DNA of 15,330 nucleotides. It comes from Halieaceae bacterium (GTDB lineage Bacteria > Pseudomonadota > Gammaproteobacteria > Pseudomonadales > Halieaceae). Location of the stretch: assembly GCA_003523185.1 (NCBI GenBank), contig DPGN01000031.1, forward strand, positions 12,418-27,747, given 5' to 3'. Position numbers and translations under genes: made by a program. This document shows, one piece after another, positions 5,639 through 13,392 of the stretch; positions within the stretch are counted from its first letter, which is position 1, and every line of letters starts with the position of its first letter. Below the pieces are notes generated by a model. The model had not been told where the DNA came from. It saw only the letters and a program-made list of their open reading frames with translations, and searched no databases.

Positions 5639-7663
5639 CTACGCCCCAACGAATGCGATTTGCTTGAGCTCTGCTATTTGATCGCGGACAGCGGCCGCTT
5701 CTTCGAACTCCAAGTTTTTCGCGTGCTCAGCCATGGTATTTTCTAGTTCTGCCAACTTACGCGACAACGCGGCCGGAGTCATGTTCATCACATCCTGAGC
5801 AAATAAAATTCGGTCATTTGCAACTTTGACATCACGCGCGCTTCTCGCCTTTGTTGGCATCCGTCGCGCACCTTCAAGAATATCGCGGACCGATTTTTCA
5901 ATACCTCTAGGAACAACGCCATTCGCTTCATTGAACGCGAGCTGCTTGTCTCGGCGTCGCTGAGTTTCGTTGATAGCGCGCTCCATGGAGCCGGTCATCG
6001 CATCGGCATACAAAATGGCACGCCCATTCAGATTTCGGGCTGCTCGACCGATTGTCTGAATCAATGAACGATCACTTCGCAAAAAGCCTTCTTTGTCCGC
6101 ATCAAGTATCGCAACCAGCGACACTTCAGGCATGTCCAAGCCCTCTCTCAAAAGGTTGATACCAACAAGAACGTCGAAATGCCCCAGTCGTAAATCTCGG
6201 ATGATCTCAACCCGCTCAACGGTATCAATATCCGAGTGCAAGTAGCGGACCCGCACATCGTGCTCATTAAGATATTCGGTTAAGTCTTCAGACATACGCT
6301 TGGTCAGCGTAGTCACCAAGACTCGGTCGCCCTTTGCCGTTGTCTCACGAATCTCTGCAAGCAAATCATCGACCTGAGTGCGCGCAGGTCTTATTTCCAC
6401 AACCGGATCGACCAATCCTGTGGGCCTAACAACCTGCTCTACGGTTGCACCCGCATGCTCTTTTTCATAAGCGCCTGGTGTCGCTGACACGAAGATTGCC
6501 TGTGGCGACATCAGCTCCCACTCCTCGAACTTCATGGGCCGGTTATCAAGCGCCGATGGGAGCCGAAAGCCATACTCTACCAATGTCTCTTTTCGGGAGC
6601 GGTCACCCTTATACATGGCACCTATTTGAGGGACGGTGACGTGTGACTCATCAACAACGAGCAAGGCGTTGTCCGGTAGATATTCGAATAACGTGGGTGG
6701 AGGCTCTCCCGGCGCCCTTCCCGACAGGTAGCGTGAGTAATTCTCAATACCTTGGCAATAGCCCAGCTCCCGTATCATTTCGATGTCGTAACGGGTTCTT
6801 TGTGCCAACCGCTGCGCCTCCAACAGCTTCTCGGATTCTTTCAGCTGTTTCACCCGCATCTCGAGCTCTTCTTCAATAAGGTCCACGGCGCCCAACATCG
6901 TGTCACGCGACGCGACATAGTGTGTTTTGGGGAAAATGGTAATGCGTGGCAGTTTCTCAGCAACGGCACCTGTCAGCGGATCAAAACTACAGATATTTTC
7001 AATTTCCTCGTCAAACAGCTCAACGCGAATCGCTAACTCGTCCGAGTCTGCCGGAAAGATGTCGATAACATCACCACGAACACGGTAGGTGCCGCGCTTA
7101 AAGTCGAGATCGTTGCGGGTGTATTGCAACTCTGCCAGCTGACGCAAAATACCTCGCTGGTTGATGATTTCACCGCGCGAGAGGTGCATGACCATCTTGA
7201 AGTAGGACTCAGGATCGCCAAGACCATAAATCGAGGAAACCGTGGAGACCACTAAACAGTCTGGCCGCTCGAGTAAGGCCTTGGTGGCTGATAATCGCAT
7301 TTGCTCAATGTGGTCATTCACCTGCGCATCTTTCTCGATGTAGGTATCGGACGACGGTACGTAGGCCTCTGGCTGGTAGTAATCGTAGTAAGAGACAAAG
7401 TACTCGACGGCGTTCTTGGGGAAGAACTCCTTAAACTCTCCATAAAGCTGTGCTGCCAATGTCTTATTGTGGGCCATCACAATCGTGGGACGCTGGAGCT
7501 TCTGGATGACATTAGCCATGGTAAAGGTCTTACCGCTACCCGTGACCCCCAGTAAGGTCTGGGAAGCCAGACCGGCCGAGATACCAGTTACCAGCTGCTC
7601 GATGGCCCCCGGTTGATCACCGGCGGGTTTGTAACTGGATTGAAGTTCGAATTGCTTTGCCAC
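5639..7663 (-). CDS. uvrB: Excinuclease ABC subunit B
   Basis: UvrB is the damage-verifying helicase-like subunit of nucleotide excision repair; it is loaded by UvrA and recruits UvrC for incision. The 674 residues match the family. Visible features: Walker A GVTGSGKT (39-46), the Tyr-rich beta-hairpin region (about 91-116, SYYDYYQPEAYVP), helicase motif II DESH (338-341), motif V/VI region with GINLLREGLDMPEV and QTIGRAARN, and a C-terminal UVR domain (about 635-670, LEFEEAAAVRDQI) that contacts UvrC. The start is GTG at 7663; the conserved N-terminus (KQFELQSSYKPAGDQP) begins immediately, so no other start fits. The upstream ribosome site is weak. I found no convincing LexA box between this gene and the tRNA gene. 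Confidence 0.98.
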   Translation of the reverse strand: MAKQFELQSSYKPAGDQPGAIEQLVTGISAGLASQTLLGVTGSGKTFTMANVIQKLQRPTIVMAHNKTLAAQLYGEFKEFFPKNAVEYFVSYYDYYQPEAYVPSSDTYIEKDAQVNDHIEQMRLSATKALLERPDCLVVSTVSSIYGLGDPESYFKMVMHLSRGEIINQRGILRQLAELQYTRNDLDFKRGTYRVRGDVIDIFPADSDELAIRVELFDEEIENICSFDPLTGAVAEKLPRITIFPKTHYVASRDTMLGAVDLIEEELEMRVKQLKESEKLLEAQRLAQRTRYDIEMIRELGYCQGIENYSRYLSGRAPGEPPPTLFEYLPDNALLVVDESHVTVPQIGAMYKGDRSRKETLVEYGFRLPSALDNRPMKFEEWELMSPQAIFVSATPGAYEKEHAGATVEQVVRPTGLVDPVVEIRPARTQVDDLLAEIRETTAKGDRVLVTTLTKRMSEDLTEYLNEHDVRVRYLHSDIDTVERVEIIRDLRLGHFDVLVGINLLREGLDMPEVSLVAILDADKEGFLRSDRSLIQTIGRAARNLNGRAILYADAMTGSMERAINETQRRRDKQLAFNEANGVVPRGIEKSVRDILEGARRMPTKARSARDVKVANDRILFAQDVMNMTPAALSRKLAELENTMAEHAKNLEFEEAAAVRDQIAELKQIAFVGA

Positions 7664-7739
7664 GGCGTTGATACGTCCAAAATTCTTAGCCCGATAGCTT
7701 AACGGAATTTATCTTTAGGACTCGTATCTTCTGTTCTTC

Positions 7740-7769
7740 TTGACGCAAGAAAATCCGGACGTGTATAGT
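7740..7769 (+). promoter_or_regulatory. tRNA-Asn promoter, stringent type
   Basis: TTGACG (7740-7745) and TATAGT (7764-7769) with an 18-nt spacer, followed by a GC-rich discriminator (CCGCG) just after the -10. This is typical of stable-RNA promoters under ppGpp control. It lies about 22 nt before the mature tRNA 5' end. Confidence 0.7.
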
Positions 7770-7791
7770 CCGCGTCCTCTTTAGAGACTAT

Positions 7792-7867
7792 TCCGGCTTA
7801 GCTCAGTTGGTAGAGCAAATGACTGTTAATCATTGGGTCGCTGGTTCGAGCCCAGCAGCCGGAGCCA
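7792..7867 (+). tRNA. tRNA-Asn (anticodon GTT)
   Basis: A complete cloverleaf: 7-bp acceptor TCCGGCT (7792-7798) with AGCCGGA (7857-7863), D-arm GCTC...GAGC, anticodon stem AATGA/TCATT with loop CTGTTAA (anticodon GTT for Asn), variable loop GGGTC, T-arm GCTGG-TTCGAGC-CCAGC, discriminator G and an encoded CCA end (7865-7867). A single-gene transcription unit with its own promoter and terminator, divergent from uvrB. Confidence 0.98.
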
Positions 7868-7874
7868 TATTCAG

Positions 7875-7900
7875 AAAGGCAGCGTAACGCTGCCTTTTTT
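7875..7900 (+). terminator. Rho-independent terminator of tRNA-Asn
   Basis: A perfect 7-bp GC-rich stem GGCAGCG (7878-7884), loop TAA, CGCTGCC (7888-7894), followed by six T. A run of A precedes the stem, so it could also act weakly for minus-strand dbpA transcripts. Nothing else is evident in 7901-7980. Confidence 0.93.
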
Positions 7901-7980
7901 ATGCCTACGGGTCCATCGATTACCCGGAAATCGATGTCTACACGCAGAGACCCTATTCGTGGCGTTATCGCACGCCACAC

Positions 7981-9378
7981 TCAACGAGGAAGTTTGAGAC
8001 GGCGCGCCCGAATCGAGCGACCCTTCATTTTTCCGTCCGCAAGGTAATTCATGGCCTGCCTCAGCACTGTCCGCTGAACTGCCACATAACTGCTGTTGTC
8101 TAGGATAGTGATTTTACCAATATGGTCTCCCGGTAGCGCAGCGTCTCCGGTAAGCGCACCCAAAATATCGCCCGCACGCAGCTTTTGTTTTCGGCCTGCA
8201 TCGAGTTGAACCGTCACCATAGCGCCTCTCAGTTCGTAGTTGGGGTCGCGGTTAAGTGATGCACGCACATCACAGATACAGCTTGTGCCCAGATGAGCCT
8301 CGATAGCGCGCATGCGCGGCGCCTCCGCCGGTGTTACCAAACTAAAGGCTTTGCCTCTCTGGCCCGCTCTGCCAGTCCGGCCAATTCGGTGCACGTACGT
8401 GTCGGCATCCCTCGGTAACTCGTGGTTAACCACCATTTCAAGTGCTGGAATATCCAGGCCTCTCGCAGCGACATCACTGGCTACCAGTACAGGACAGGAG
8501 CCATTTGCGAACTGCAGGAGCACCTGATCACGTTCGCGCTGGTCCAAATCTCCGTGAATTGCGGCAGCGTCGATATCGTGCTCGTATAAGAATGCGGCGA
8601 TATCGGAGCACTGTTTTTTTGTATTGCAGAACACCATCGCGTTCCGAGGCCGATGATGCTCGAACAAGGCCAGCAGCGTAAGCTCGCGCTCATGTTTGCA
8701 AATTTCGAAAAATAGCTGCTCGAGCACAAGCTCGTCGTGAGTAAGCCCCTCATCGATGGCTATCTGGACCGGCTGGTTTTGTATCGACGAACTGATTCGC
8801 TTGATGTCATCGGGGAAGGTGGCCGACATCAAAATGGTCTGTCTGGCTTTGGGTAAACGTTGAGTAATGCTCGCCATGACGTCAGCAAACCCCATGTCCA
8901 GCATGCGATCGGCCTCGTCCAGTACACAGGTTTTCACGCCTTTCAGTTCCAGGTTGCCTCGCTGAAGATGATCATCGATACGACCGGGCGTTCCGACGAC
9001 GATATGAGCGCCGTGCCGCAGTGAGTCTCGCTGGGGTCCGAAAGGTTTCCCGCCGCACAGCAGTACCGTTTTGACATTTGCCATTCGACTCGCCAATTGC
9101 CGAATTGACTGAGCCACTTGCTCCGCTAGTTCGCGGGTCGGGCACATAACGAGTGCCTGGACACCAAAAAAGCGCGGATTCAAGTGATGCAGCAAGCCAA
9201 TGCCAAAGGCCGCCGTTTTACCGCTACCCGTCTTAGCCTGAATTATGACATCCCGTCGCTTGAGAATAAGCGGCAGGCTCTCGGCCTGCACAGGTGTCAT
9301 TGCAGTAAAACCCAGACCCTGCAGGGCTTCGAGCTGTTCCCGGCCGATGGGTAGTGAAGTGAAATTAGGAGAGCTCAT
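7981..9378 (-). CDS. dbpA: ATP-dependent RNA helicase DbpA
   Basis: DEAD-box helicase that acts in late 50S assembly and is targeted to hairpin 92 of 23S rRNA through its C-terminal domain. The 465 residues show: Q-motif region (F24 to Q31), motif I AKTGSGKT (48-55), Ia PTREL (79-83), GTPGR (128-132), motif II DEAD (153-156), motif III SAT (184-186), motif V region VAARGLDIP (302-310), motif VI HRIGRTGR (329-336). From about 390 to the end is the DbpA-type RNA-binding domain (GDILGAL, GDHIGKI, YVAV, KGRSIRARRL), which separates it from RhlB/RhlE/SrmB. The start is ATG at 9378. It stands alone; the 5' region (9379-9526) shows no convincing promoter. Confidence 0.96.
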   Translation of the reverse strand: MSSPNFTSLPIGREQLEALQGLGFTAMTPVQAESLPLILKRRDVIIQAKTGSGKTAAFGIGLLHHLNPRFFGVQALVMCPTRELAEQVAQSIRQLASRMANVKTVLLCGGKPFGPQRDSLRHGAHIVVGTPGRIDDHLQRGNLELKGVKTCVLDEADRMLDMGFADVMASITQRLPKARQTILMSATFPDDIKRISSSIQNQPVQIAIDEGLTHDELVLEQLFFEICKHERELTLLALFEHHRPRNAMVFCNTKKQCSDIAAFLYEHDIDAAAIHGDLDQRERDQVLLQFANGSCPVLVASDVAARGLDIPALEMVVNHELPRDADTYVHRIGRTGRAGQRGKAFSLVTPAEAPRMRAIEAHLGTSCICDVRASLNRDPNYELRGAMVTVQLDAGRKQKLRAGDILGALTGDAALPGDHIGKITILDNSSYVAVQRTVLRQAMNYLADGKMKGRSIRARRLKLPR

Positions 9379-9526
9379 GAATCGCCGCTAGAGTGTTGAG
9401 TCGCGAGACCATAGCAAACTGTCGCGCTTTGCGGGTGAGACTCTGTTTGAGATAGGACGCATTACCACTTTTTGGCCCCACTGCGGGATACAAAAGTGTA
9501 CTACCCGCCTGTCGATTTTTTAGCAA

Positions 9527-9575
9527 AATGTAACGTTTACTTCTCAATGGGAAGTTGGTAAGTTTACGTTACATT
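9527..9575. promoter_or_regulatory. Pair of inverted 14-bp elements, candidate operators
   Basis: Two copies of a 14-bp element face each other: AATGTAACGTTTAC (9527-9540, plus) and AATGTAACGTAAAC (9575-9562, minus), identical at 12 of 14 positions, with the first 10 bp a perfect inverted repeat. Centres are 35 bp apart. An inner ACTTC...GAAGT repeat (9539-9555) lies between. The pair ends 22 bp before the ATG at 9598, so a regulator bound here could block transcription or translation of the 9598 gene. The Xre-type protein encoded at 10076 is an obvious but unproven candidate ligand. On the minus strand TTGAGA-N17-GCTAAA overlaps the elements and could be a dbpA promoter. Confidence 0.55.
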
Positions 9576-9597
9576 ATGACTAATCAAGGAGTGCTCA

Positions 9598-9987
9598 ATG
9601 AGCGAAATGATTCCCATTTTTGGCATGCTGACCGGTATCGTCATTCCCCTCGCCGCGTTCTTTTGGCAATACCTCGAGGGTAAAGAACGGCGAGCAACGA
9701 TTTTAGAAATTTCCAAGACCATCGATGACCCCGACAGGTTAGATGAATTGATGTCGATGCTCGATGAAAAGAAAAGTGAGCCTACCGATATCCGGCGCGG
9801 TGGTGTCATTACCCTGTTTGTCGGTATCGGTATAGCTGCATTAGGCAAAGTCGCTATGGGTTCGTTCTTCGCAGGAGTGGGTTTACTCGTCGGCTTGATC
9901 GGTCTCGGTATTATTATTGCGGGGTACCTGTATCCACCGACCAGTAATGAACTCAATCAGGCCGTCGAAGAATTCGAGAAGCGGTAA
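9598..9987 (+). CDS. Membrane protein, unknown function
   Basis: A 129-residue protein with three membrane helices: about 5-23, 68-84 and 89-112. The cytoplasm-sized loop between helices 1 and 2 (24-66) is highly charged (EGKERR, DDPDRLDELMSMLDEKK) and helical, and a short acidic tail (118-129) follows. I know similar short proteins from marine gammaproteobacteria and believe they fall in a DUF family, but I will not name it without a search. The start is firm: AAGGAG lies 7 nt before the ATG. Upstream are two inverted operator-like elements; 88 nt downstream is a small Xre-type regulator gene on the same strand, which suggests a two-gene unit. Confidence 0.8.
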   Translation: MSEMIPIFGMLTGIVIPLAAFFWQYLEGKERRATILEISKTIDDPDRLDELMSMLDEKKSEPTDIRRGGVITLFVGIGIAALGKVAMGSFFAGVGLLVGLIGLGIIIAGYLYPPTSNELNQAVEEFEKR

Positions 9988-10075
9988 TGCTGGCCCCGAC
10001 TATGCGAAACTTCCGCTCACTGAGCCACCTAATCCTCGAGCGCTGTAGCGTGATGAAAAATAGATAGTTATCACC

Positions 10076-10294
10076 ATGGGGAAACACCATCCAAAGCTTC
10101 TCAATAATCTCGAGGCCATTCGACGCCAAGCGGGACTGACCCAAGCGCAGCTCAGTAAGTTTGCAGGCGTGTCACGCAAAAGTATTAACGCCATAGAGAA
10201 CGGTATGTATGTACCCTCTACGGTTCTTGCACTGAAGATTGCTGACACGCTTGATTGCACAATAGAGGACCTATTTCGCCTACCCTCACGCTAG
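10076..10294 (+). CDS. Small Xre/Cro-family transcriptional regulator
   Basis: A 72-residue, single-domain DNA-binding protein. Residues about 9-65 form a Cro/CI helix-turn-helix: LEAIRRQAGLTQAQLSKFAGVSRKSINAIENG, with the turn at A29-G30-V31 and the recognition helix SRKSINAIE. The tail TLDCTIEDLFRL is typical of the YozG-like short subgroup, often encoded next to membrane proteins. The ATG at 10076 is the first possible start after an in-frame stop at 10061. It lacks a good Shine-Dalgarno sequence, so translation may be weak or coupled. It likely controls itself and the upstream membrane protein gene; the operator candidates at 9527-9575 fit that idea. Confidence 0.88.
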   Translation: MGKHHPKLLNNLEAIRRQAGLTQAQLSKFAGVSRKSINAIENGMYVPSTVLALKIADTLDCTIEDLFRLPSR

Positions 10295-10306
10295 GCGTGT
10301 TACGCC
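10294..10306 (+). terminator. Possible hairpin after the Xre gene
   Basis: GGCGT-GTT-ACGCC overlaps the last base of the stop codon. There is no U-tract, so termination would be inefficient or Rho-assisted. The remainder of 10307-10438 shows no further clear element apart from the ribosome site of the next gene. Confidence 0.25.
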
Positions 10307-10438
10307 CAGTGACTCCTAAGCCCCGTTACGCGCCATAACCATTGGTCCACAAGAAGGGCTTGCATGCGCCCACTGGTACCCGCCCGTCAGCAACCGTAAA
10401 GTATCGTCTCGTTAAAACAACAAAAATCGAGGCTTTAC

Positions 10439-11245
10439 ATGAGCGCACCTGTTCTTACCCATCTTGCCGACAATGGCGTACTCACGATCACACTGAACCG
10501 ACCTGAGGTTCTCAACTCACTGGATGAATCGCTGACTCTCGGTCTGGTTGATGCCATGCATGAGGCGAAAACCGATAGCGCTGTTAGGGCTGTTGTGATC
10601 ACCGGTGCCGGTCGAGCGTTTTGCGCAGGTGCCGATCTCAATGCGCGCAGCTGGCCAGCCGTAAAGGGGGTCTCCGCGGGCGAGGCCACGGCAGCGAACA
10701 TGGAGCGAGGCTTCAACCCGCTGGTCAAAGCCGTCGCTCAATCTACGAAACCAGTGGTAACCGCCATCAATGGCATTGCGGCCGGAGGCGGCGTTGGGTT
10801 AGCACTCGCAGGGGACATTGCGATTGCGGCGCAAAGTGCCAAATTCAAACTCGTGTTCGGTCCCAATCTCGGCATCATTCCCGATATGGGTGCCTCCTGG
10901 TTCTTACCGAATCTCGTTGGTCGCGCCCGCGCGAATGGCCTCGCATTGCTTGGCGACAACCTGCCGGCACCGGACGCAAAAACATGGGGATTGATCTGGG
11001 ACTGTGTGCCCGATGAAAACTTAATGGCGACAGCTCAGAGTCTCGCAGGCAGATTGGCTGATGGTCCCACGGCAGGCTTGAAAGCCGTGGTTAAAGCGCA
11101 TGATCGAGCGTTATCTAATACCTTGAGCGAGCAACTCGAGTATGAAAAAGACACCCAGCGAATGCTCTTTGACTTTCCGCACGTGAGCGAAGGTATTCGC
11201 GCCTTTATTGAAAAACGGAAACCCAATTTTCGCGATGTCAGTTAG
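10439..11245 (+). CDS. Crotonase-family enzyme, PaaG-like enoyl-CoA isomerase
   Basis: A 268-residue crotonase-fold enzyme acting on an acyl-CoA thioester. The oxyanion-hole segments are FCAGADL (61-67) and AAGGGVGLA (114-122). The two glutamates of true enoyl-CoA hydratases are absent: G120 replaces the first and the region around 141-143 lacks the second. Instead GIIPDMG (145-151) with D149 matches PaaG, whose corresponding Asp is catalytic in isomerisation of unsaturated or epoxidised CoA thioesters. The C-terminus (EYEKDTQRMLF...AFIEKRKPNF) also follows PaaG. GAGG lies 6 nt before the ATG. No other paa genes are present, so a role in phenylacetate degradation is not supported; double-bond shifting in acyl-CoA catabolism is more likely. 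It converges with the hydrolase gene 14 nt away. Confidence 0.88.
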   Translation: MSAPVLTHLADNGVLTITLNRPEVLNSLDESLTLGLVDAMHEAKTDSAVRAVVITGAGRAFCAGADLNARSWPAVKGVSAGEATAANMERGFNPLVKAVAQSTKPVVTAINGIAAGGGVGLALAGDIAIAAQSAKFKLVFGPNLGIIPDMGASWFLPNLVGRARANGLALLGDNLPAPDAKTWGLIWDCVPDENLMATAQSLAGRLADGPTAGLKAVVKAHDRALSNTLSEQLEYEKDTQRMLFDFPHVSEGIRAFIEKRKPNFRDVS

Positions 11246-11268
11246 TCGCCTCGGTCACACTAACTGAC
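11237..11268. terminator. Inverted repeat containing both convergent stop codons
   Basis: GTCAGTTAG (11237-11245) and CTAACTGAC (11260-11268) form a perfect 9-bp inverted repeat with a 14-nt loop. Each arm carries the last two sense codons (GTC AGT) and the TAG stop of one of the two converging genes. The same hairpin can form in both transcripts. No U-tract follows on either side, so it is a possible bidirectional or Rho-assisted end or mRNA-stabilising structure, not a classic terminator. Confidence 0.5.
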
Positions 11269-12486
11269 GATATCAAGTACCGTGCGGGTCAACCGGTTTG
11301 ATGTCTGATAGAGGTCTTTGGGTTTGTGCATGCGATTGCAGAGAAAGCCGTAACCCAAACCTGTTTCAGGATCACCAAAGGCAACGGTGCCTCCAACGCC
11401 ACAGTGACCAAAAATACGACTGGGATGCGGTGTCCCTCGGATCGTCGTAATACCCAGCCCCAGGTCATAACCCACACCAAAACGGATAGGCTCACCTAGA
11501 ATAACGGTATCTGGCCCCTCCGAAAGCGGTGTGAGCGCAAGTTTTAATGTCTCAGTGCTGATAATCCGCTTTCCATCTCGTTCACCGCCGCTGCTTAAAA
11601 TACCAAAGAGTTTGGCGAGGGACTCGGCTGTACCATGTCCATTGGCTGAGGGTATCTCGGCCTCACGCCACTCTCGGGTATTCATCTCTCTCGTATTGGT
11701 GCCCCCTAACTGTGCGGCTTTAGAGGCGAAAGCTACTTTCAAATCACCCATTCTCAAAAACGACTTCAGCGAACGTAGTGATTTCGGCAATACAAAGTCG
11801 GGCGCTATGGCAATGGCCATTAGGACCCAAGGTGTCGGCTGGGGGTCGACAAGAATATCGCCACAGCGCTGAATATCCTGGTCTTCAAGGCCAATTTTGA
11901 AGTCTAAATTAAACGGCTCAGCAATCTCCTCATGAAAATACTGGCCGACGCTTCGGCCATCGATGCGACGAATCAACTCTCCGACTAACCAGCCGTAGGT
12001 CAGTGCGTGATAACCCTGAGTGGTTCCCGGCTCTCTGAACGGCCGCTGCTGCGCCAGAGCTTCAGTCCATTGATCCCAATGACGATAATCGAATTGAGGT
12101 ACGCCCCCTTGAAATCCATGCATGGCTGCTCGATGGCATAAGAAATCACTCACGCGGGTTTTTTCTTTGCCATTGCAGGCGTATTCGGGCCAGTAGTCGC
12201 CAACTAACGCGTCGAGATCGACCTTGCCTCGCTCAACCAGCTGTAAGAAGCAGGTGGCCGTAATGGCTTTGGTTGTCGAGAACACATTGATGAGCGTGTC
12301 GTCAGACCAGGGATCTGTTTTTTCTCTATCTTTGTAGCCACCCCAGAGATTAACCACCATTTCGCCCTGATGCTCCACTGCAACAGAGGCTCCCGTGTCG
12401 AATCCACTGGCAAGCGCTTGGGCAAATTGGTCGCGAACAGCTTGGAATCGAGGGTCGCAATAGCCCTCGACGAGATCATCACTCAC
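11260..12486 (-). CDS. Beta-lactamase-fold serine hydrolase (family VIII esterase-like)
   Basis: A 408-residue protein of the class C beta-lactamase/EstB superfamily. The nucleophile motif is S70-T-T-K73; the second motif is Y159-H-A in QGYHALTYGWLVGE; the third region, GHCGVGG (near residue 368), is where beta-lactamases have KTG and family VIII esterases have a variable triad. There is no signal peptide, so a cytoplasmic esterase or amidase is more likely than a periplasmic beta-lactamase. The start is GTG at 12486 with AGGAG 6 nt upstream. It is 29 nt downstream of a crotonase gene on the same strand, suggesting action on a product of acyl-CoA metabolism; the substrate is unknown. Confidence 0.88.
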   Translation of the reverse strand: MSDDLVEGYCDPRFQAVRDQFAQALASGFDTGASVAVEHQGEMVVNLWGGYKDREKTDPWSDDTLINVFSTTKAITATCFLQLVERGKVDLDALVGDYWPEYACNGKEKTRVSDFLCHRAAMHGFQGGVPQFDYRHWDQWTEALAQQRPFREPGTTQGYHALTYGWLVGELIRRIDGRSVGQYFHEEIAEPFNLDFKIGLEDQDIQRCGDILVDPQPTPWVLMAIAIAPDFVLPKSLRSLKSFLRMGDLKVAFASKAAQLGGTNTREMNTREWREAEIPSANGHGTAESLAKLFGILSSGGERDGKRIISTETLKLALTPLSEGPDTVILGEPIRFGVGYDLGLGITTIRGTPHPSRIFGHCGVGGTVAFGDPETGLGYGFLCNRMHKPKDLYQTSNRLTRTVLDIVS

Positions 12487-12515
12487 GCTTTACTCCTGTA
12501 ATCTCTTGACGCCGA

Positions 12516-13307
12516 TTAATGGCCTGTGGTCTTCGCGGAGCGCTTCTCAACAAATGCTGAAATACACTCTTTGAAGTCCTCGCTACGAGCGGCCAGAATC
12601 CACTGATCCTGATCCATATGCATAATGGACTCGCTCAATGCCAGCGCGTATTGATTCACGCTGCGCTTAATCATTTGCACCGCCACTGGCGGGAGATCGG
12701 CGTAATGTCGCGCCCACCCCTGCGCCACCGCCTCTAGGTCATCGCCCGCACAGATGTCATCGATCAAGCCCCAGCTCTCCAGTCGATCTGCGGCGTACAG
12801 ATCTCCAGACATAATCAGTTGTTTCGCACGGGATAAACCCACCAGTTCGACAAACAAGGGCACGGCATTCCACATGAGATTCATACCCACCTTGACCTCG
12901 CCCAGGCCCAAACGCGCATCCGTTGCCGCAATCCGGAAATCGCAGGCAGCCGCAATACAGGCGCCGCCACCCGTGGCAATTCCTTGCACAGCGCAAATCG
13001 TCGGCTGGTGAATCTCGCGAATAGCCGTCAGTAGCTTCTGCCCGAGCTCCGCATCGCGCCGAGCTCTCAATAGCGAACCACCCGGCTCCATGATAGAGAC
13101 TTCTTTCAAATCTGCGCCAACGGAAAAGTCAGTTCCCTCGGCTCGGATGATGACGGCACGCACTTGATCTTTATCCGAAACCGCCAGCGCCGCATCCCTG
13201 AGTTGCACCATGGTGTCGCGATTGAGCGCGTTTCTAACCTCAGCTCGGTCAAGAATGATCGACGCAATATCGTCGTCAATACTCACGTTGACGGTGTGAT
13301 CTGTCAT
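12516..13307 (-). CDS. Enoyl-CoA hydratase/isomerase family protein
   Basis: A 263-residue crotonase-fold enzyme. The oxyanion-hole segments are FSVGADLKE (61-69) and ATGGGACIAA (111-120). Of the two catalytic glutamates of classical hydratases, the second is kept (E137 in GLGEVKVGM) while the first is C117. A single glutamate suggests isomerase or a specialised lyase rather than efficient hydration; this is inference from the family. The C-terminal part (MIKRSVNQYALALSE...AFVEKRSAK) is normal. The ATG at 13307 is preceded by the purine-rich AGAGAAAG. It lies upstream of the hydrolase gene (29 nt) and 85 nt downstream of the glycosyltransferase-like gene, with a palindrome in that gap. Confidence 0.9.
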   Translation of the reverse strand: MTDHTVNVSIDDDIASIILDRAEVRNALNRDTMVQLRDAALAVSDKDQVRAVIIRAEGTDFSVGADLKEVSIMEPGGSLLRARRDAELGQKLLTAIREIHQPTICAVQGIATGGGACIAAACDFRIAATDARLGLGEVKVGMNLMWNAVPLFVELVGLSRAKQLIMSGDLYAADRLESWGLIDDICAGDDLEAVAQGWARHYADLPPVAVQMIKRSVNQYALALSESIMHMDQDQWILAARSEDFKECISAFVEKRSAKTTGH

Positions 13308-13346
13308 TGGCTTTCTCTTTTTATTGTTGTTGAACGTTATTGTTAT

Positions 13347-13369
13347 TTGATCTAACTATGCCAGATCAA
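13347..13369. promoter_or_regulatory. Palindrome upstream of the crotonase gene
   Basis: TTGATCT (13347-13353), 9-nt spacer, AGATCAA (13363-13369): perfect 7-bp arms, 40 nt upstream of the crotonase ATG. On the minus strand the first arm can serve as a -35 (TTGATC) with AATAAC 16 nt further as a weak -10. This suggests a regulated promoter for the crotonase-hydrolase pair. It is not an FNR site, because the spacing is wrong. Confidence 0.45.
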
Positions 13370-13392
13370 CGGTCGTAAGACATGTCCTACCC

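Noticed and set aside
7664..7791. A LexA (SOS) box upstream of uvrB.
   Set aside because: The only CTGT (7731) is followed after 8 nt by ACGC rather than ACAG, and the flanks do not fit. No convincing box is present.
7798..7980. Minus-strand 60-codon reading frame.
   Set aside because: It runs across the tRNA-Asn gene and its terminator; not a gene.
9564..9956. Minus-strand 130-codon reading frame.
   Set aside because: It is antisense to the well-supported membrane protein gene with a strong ribosome site; its composition (Pro/Ser/Ile rich) is that of a shadow.
10439..11245. Part of a phenylacetate (paa) catabolic operon.
   Set aside because: The protein resembles PaaG, but no paaABCDE, paaK, paaZ or paaJ homologue is next to it.
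13347..13369. FNR/Anr-type site, because of the TTGAT and ATCAA half sites.
   Set aside because: FNR-type sites need a 4-nt spacer; here the half sites are 13 nt apart.
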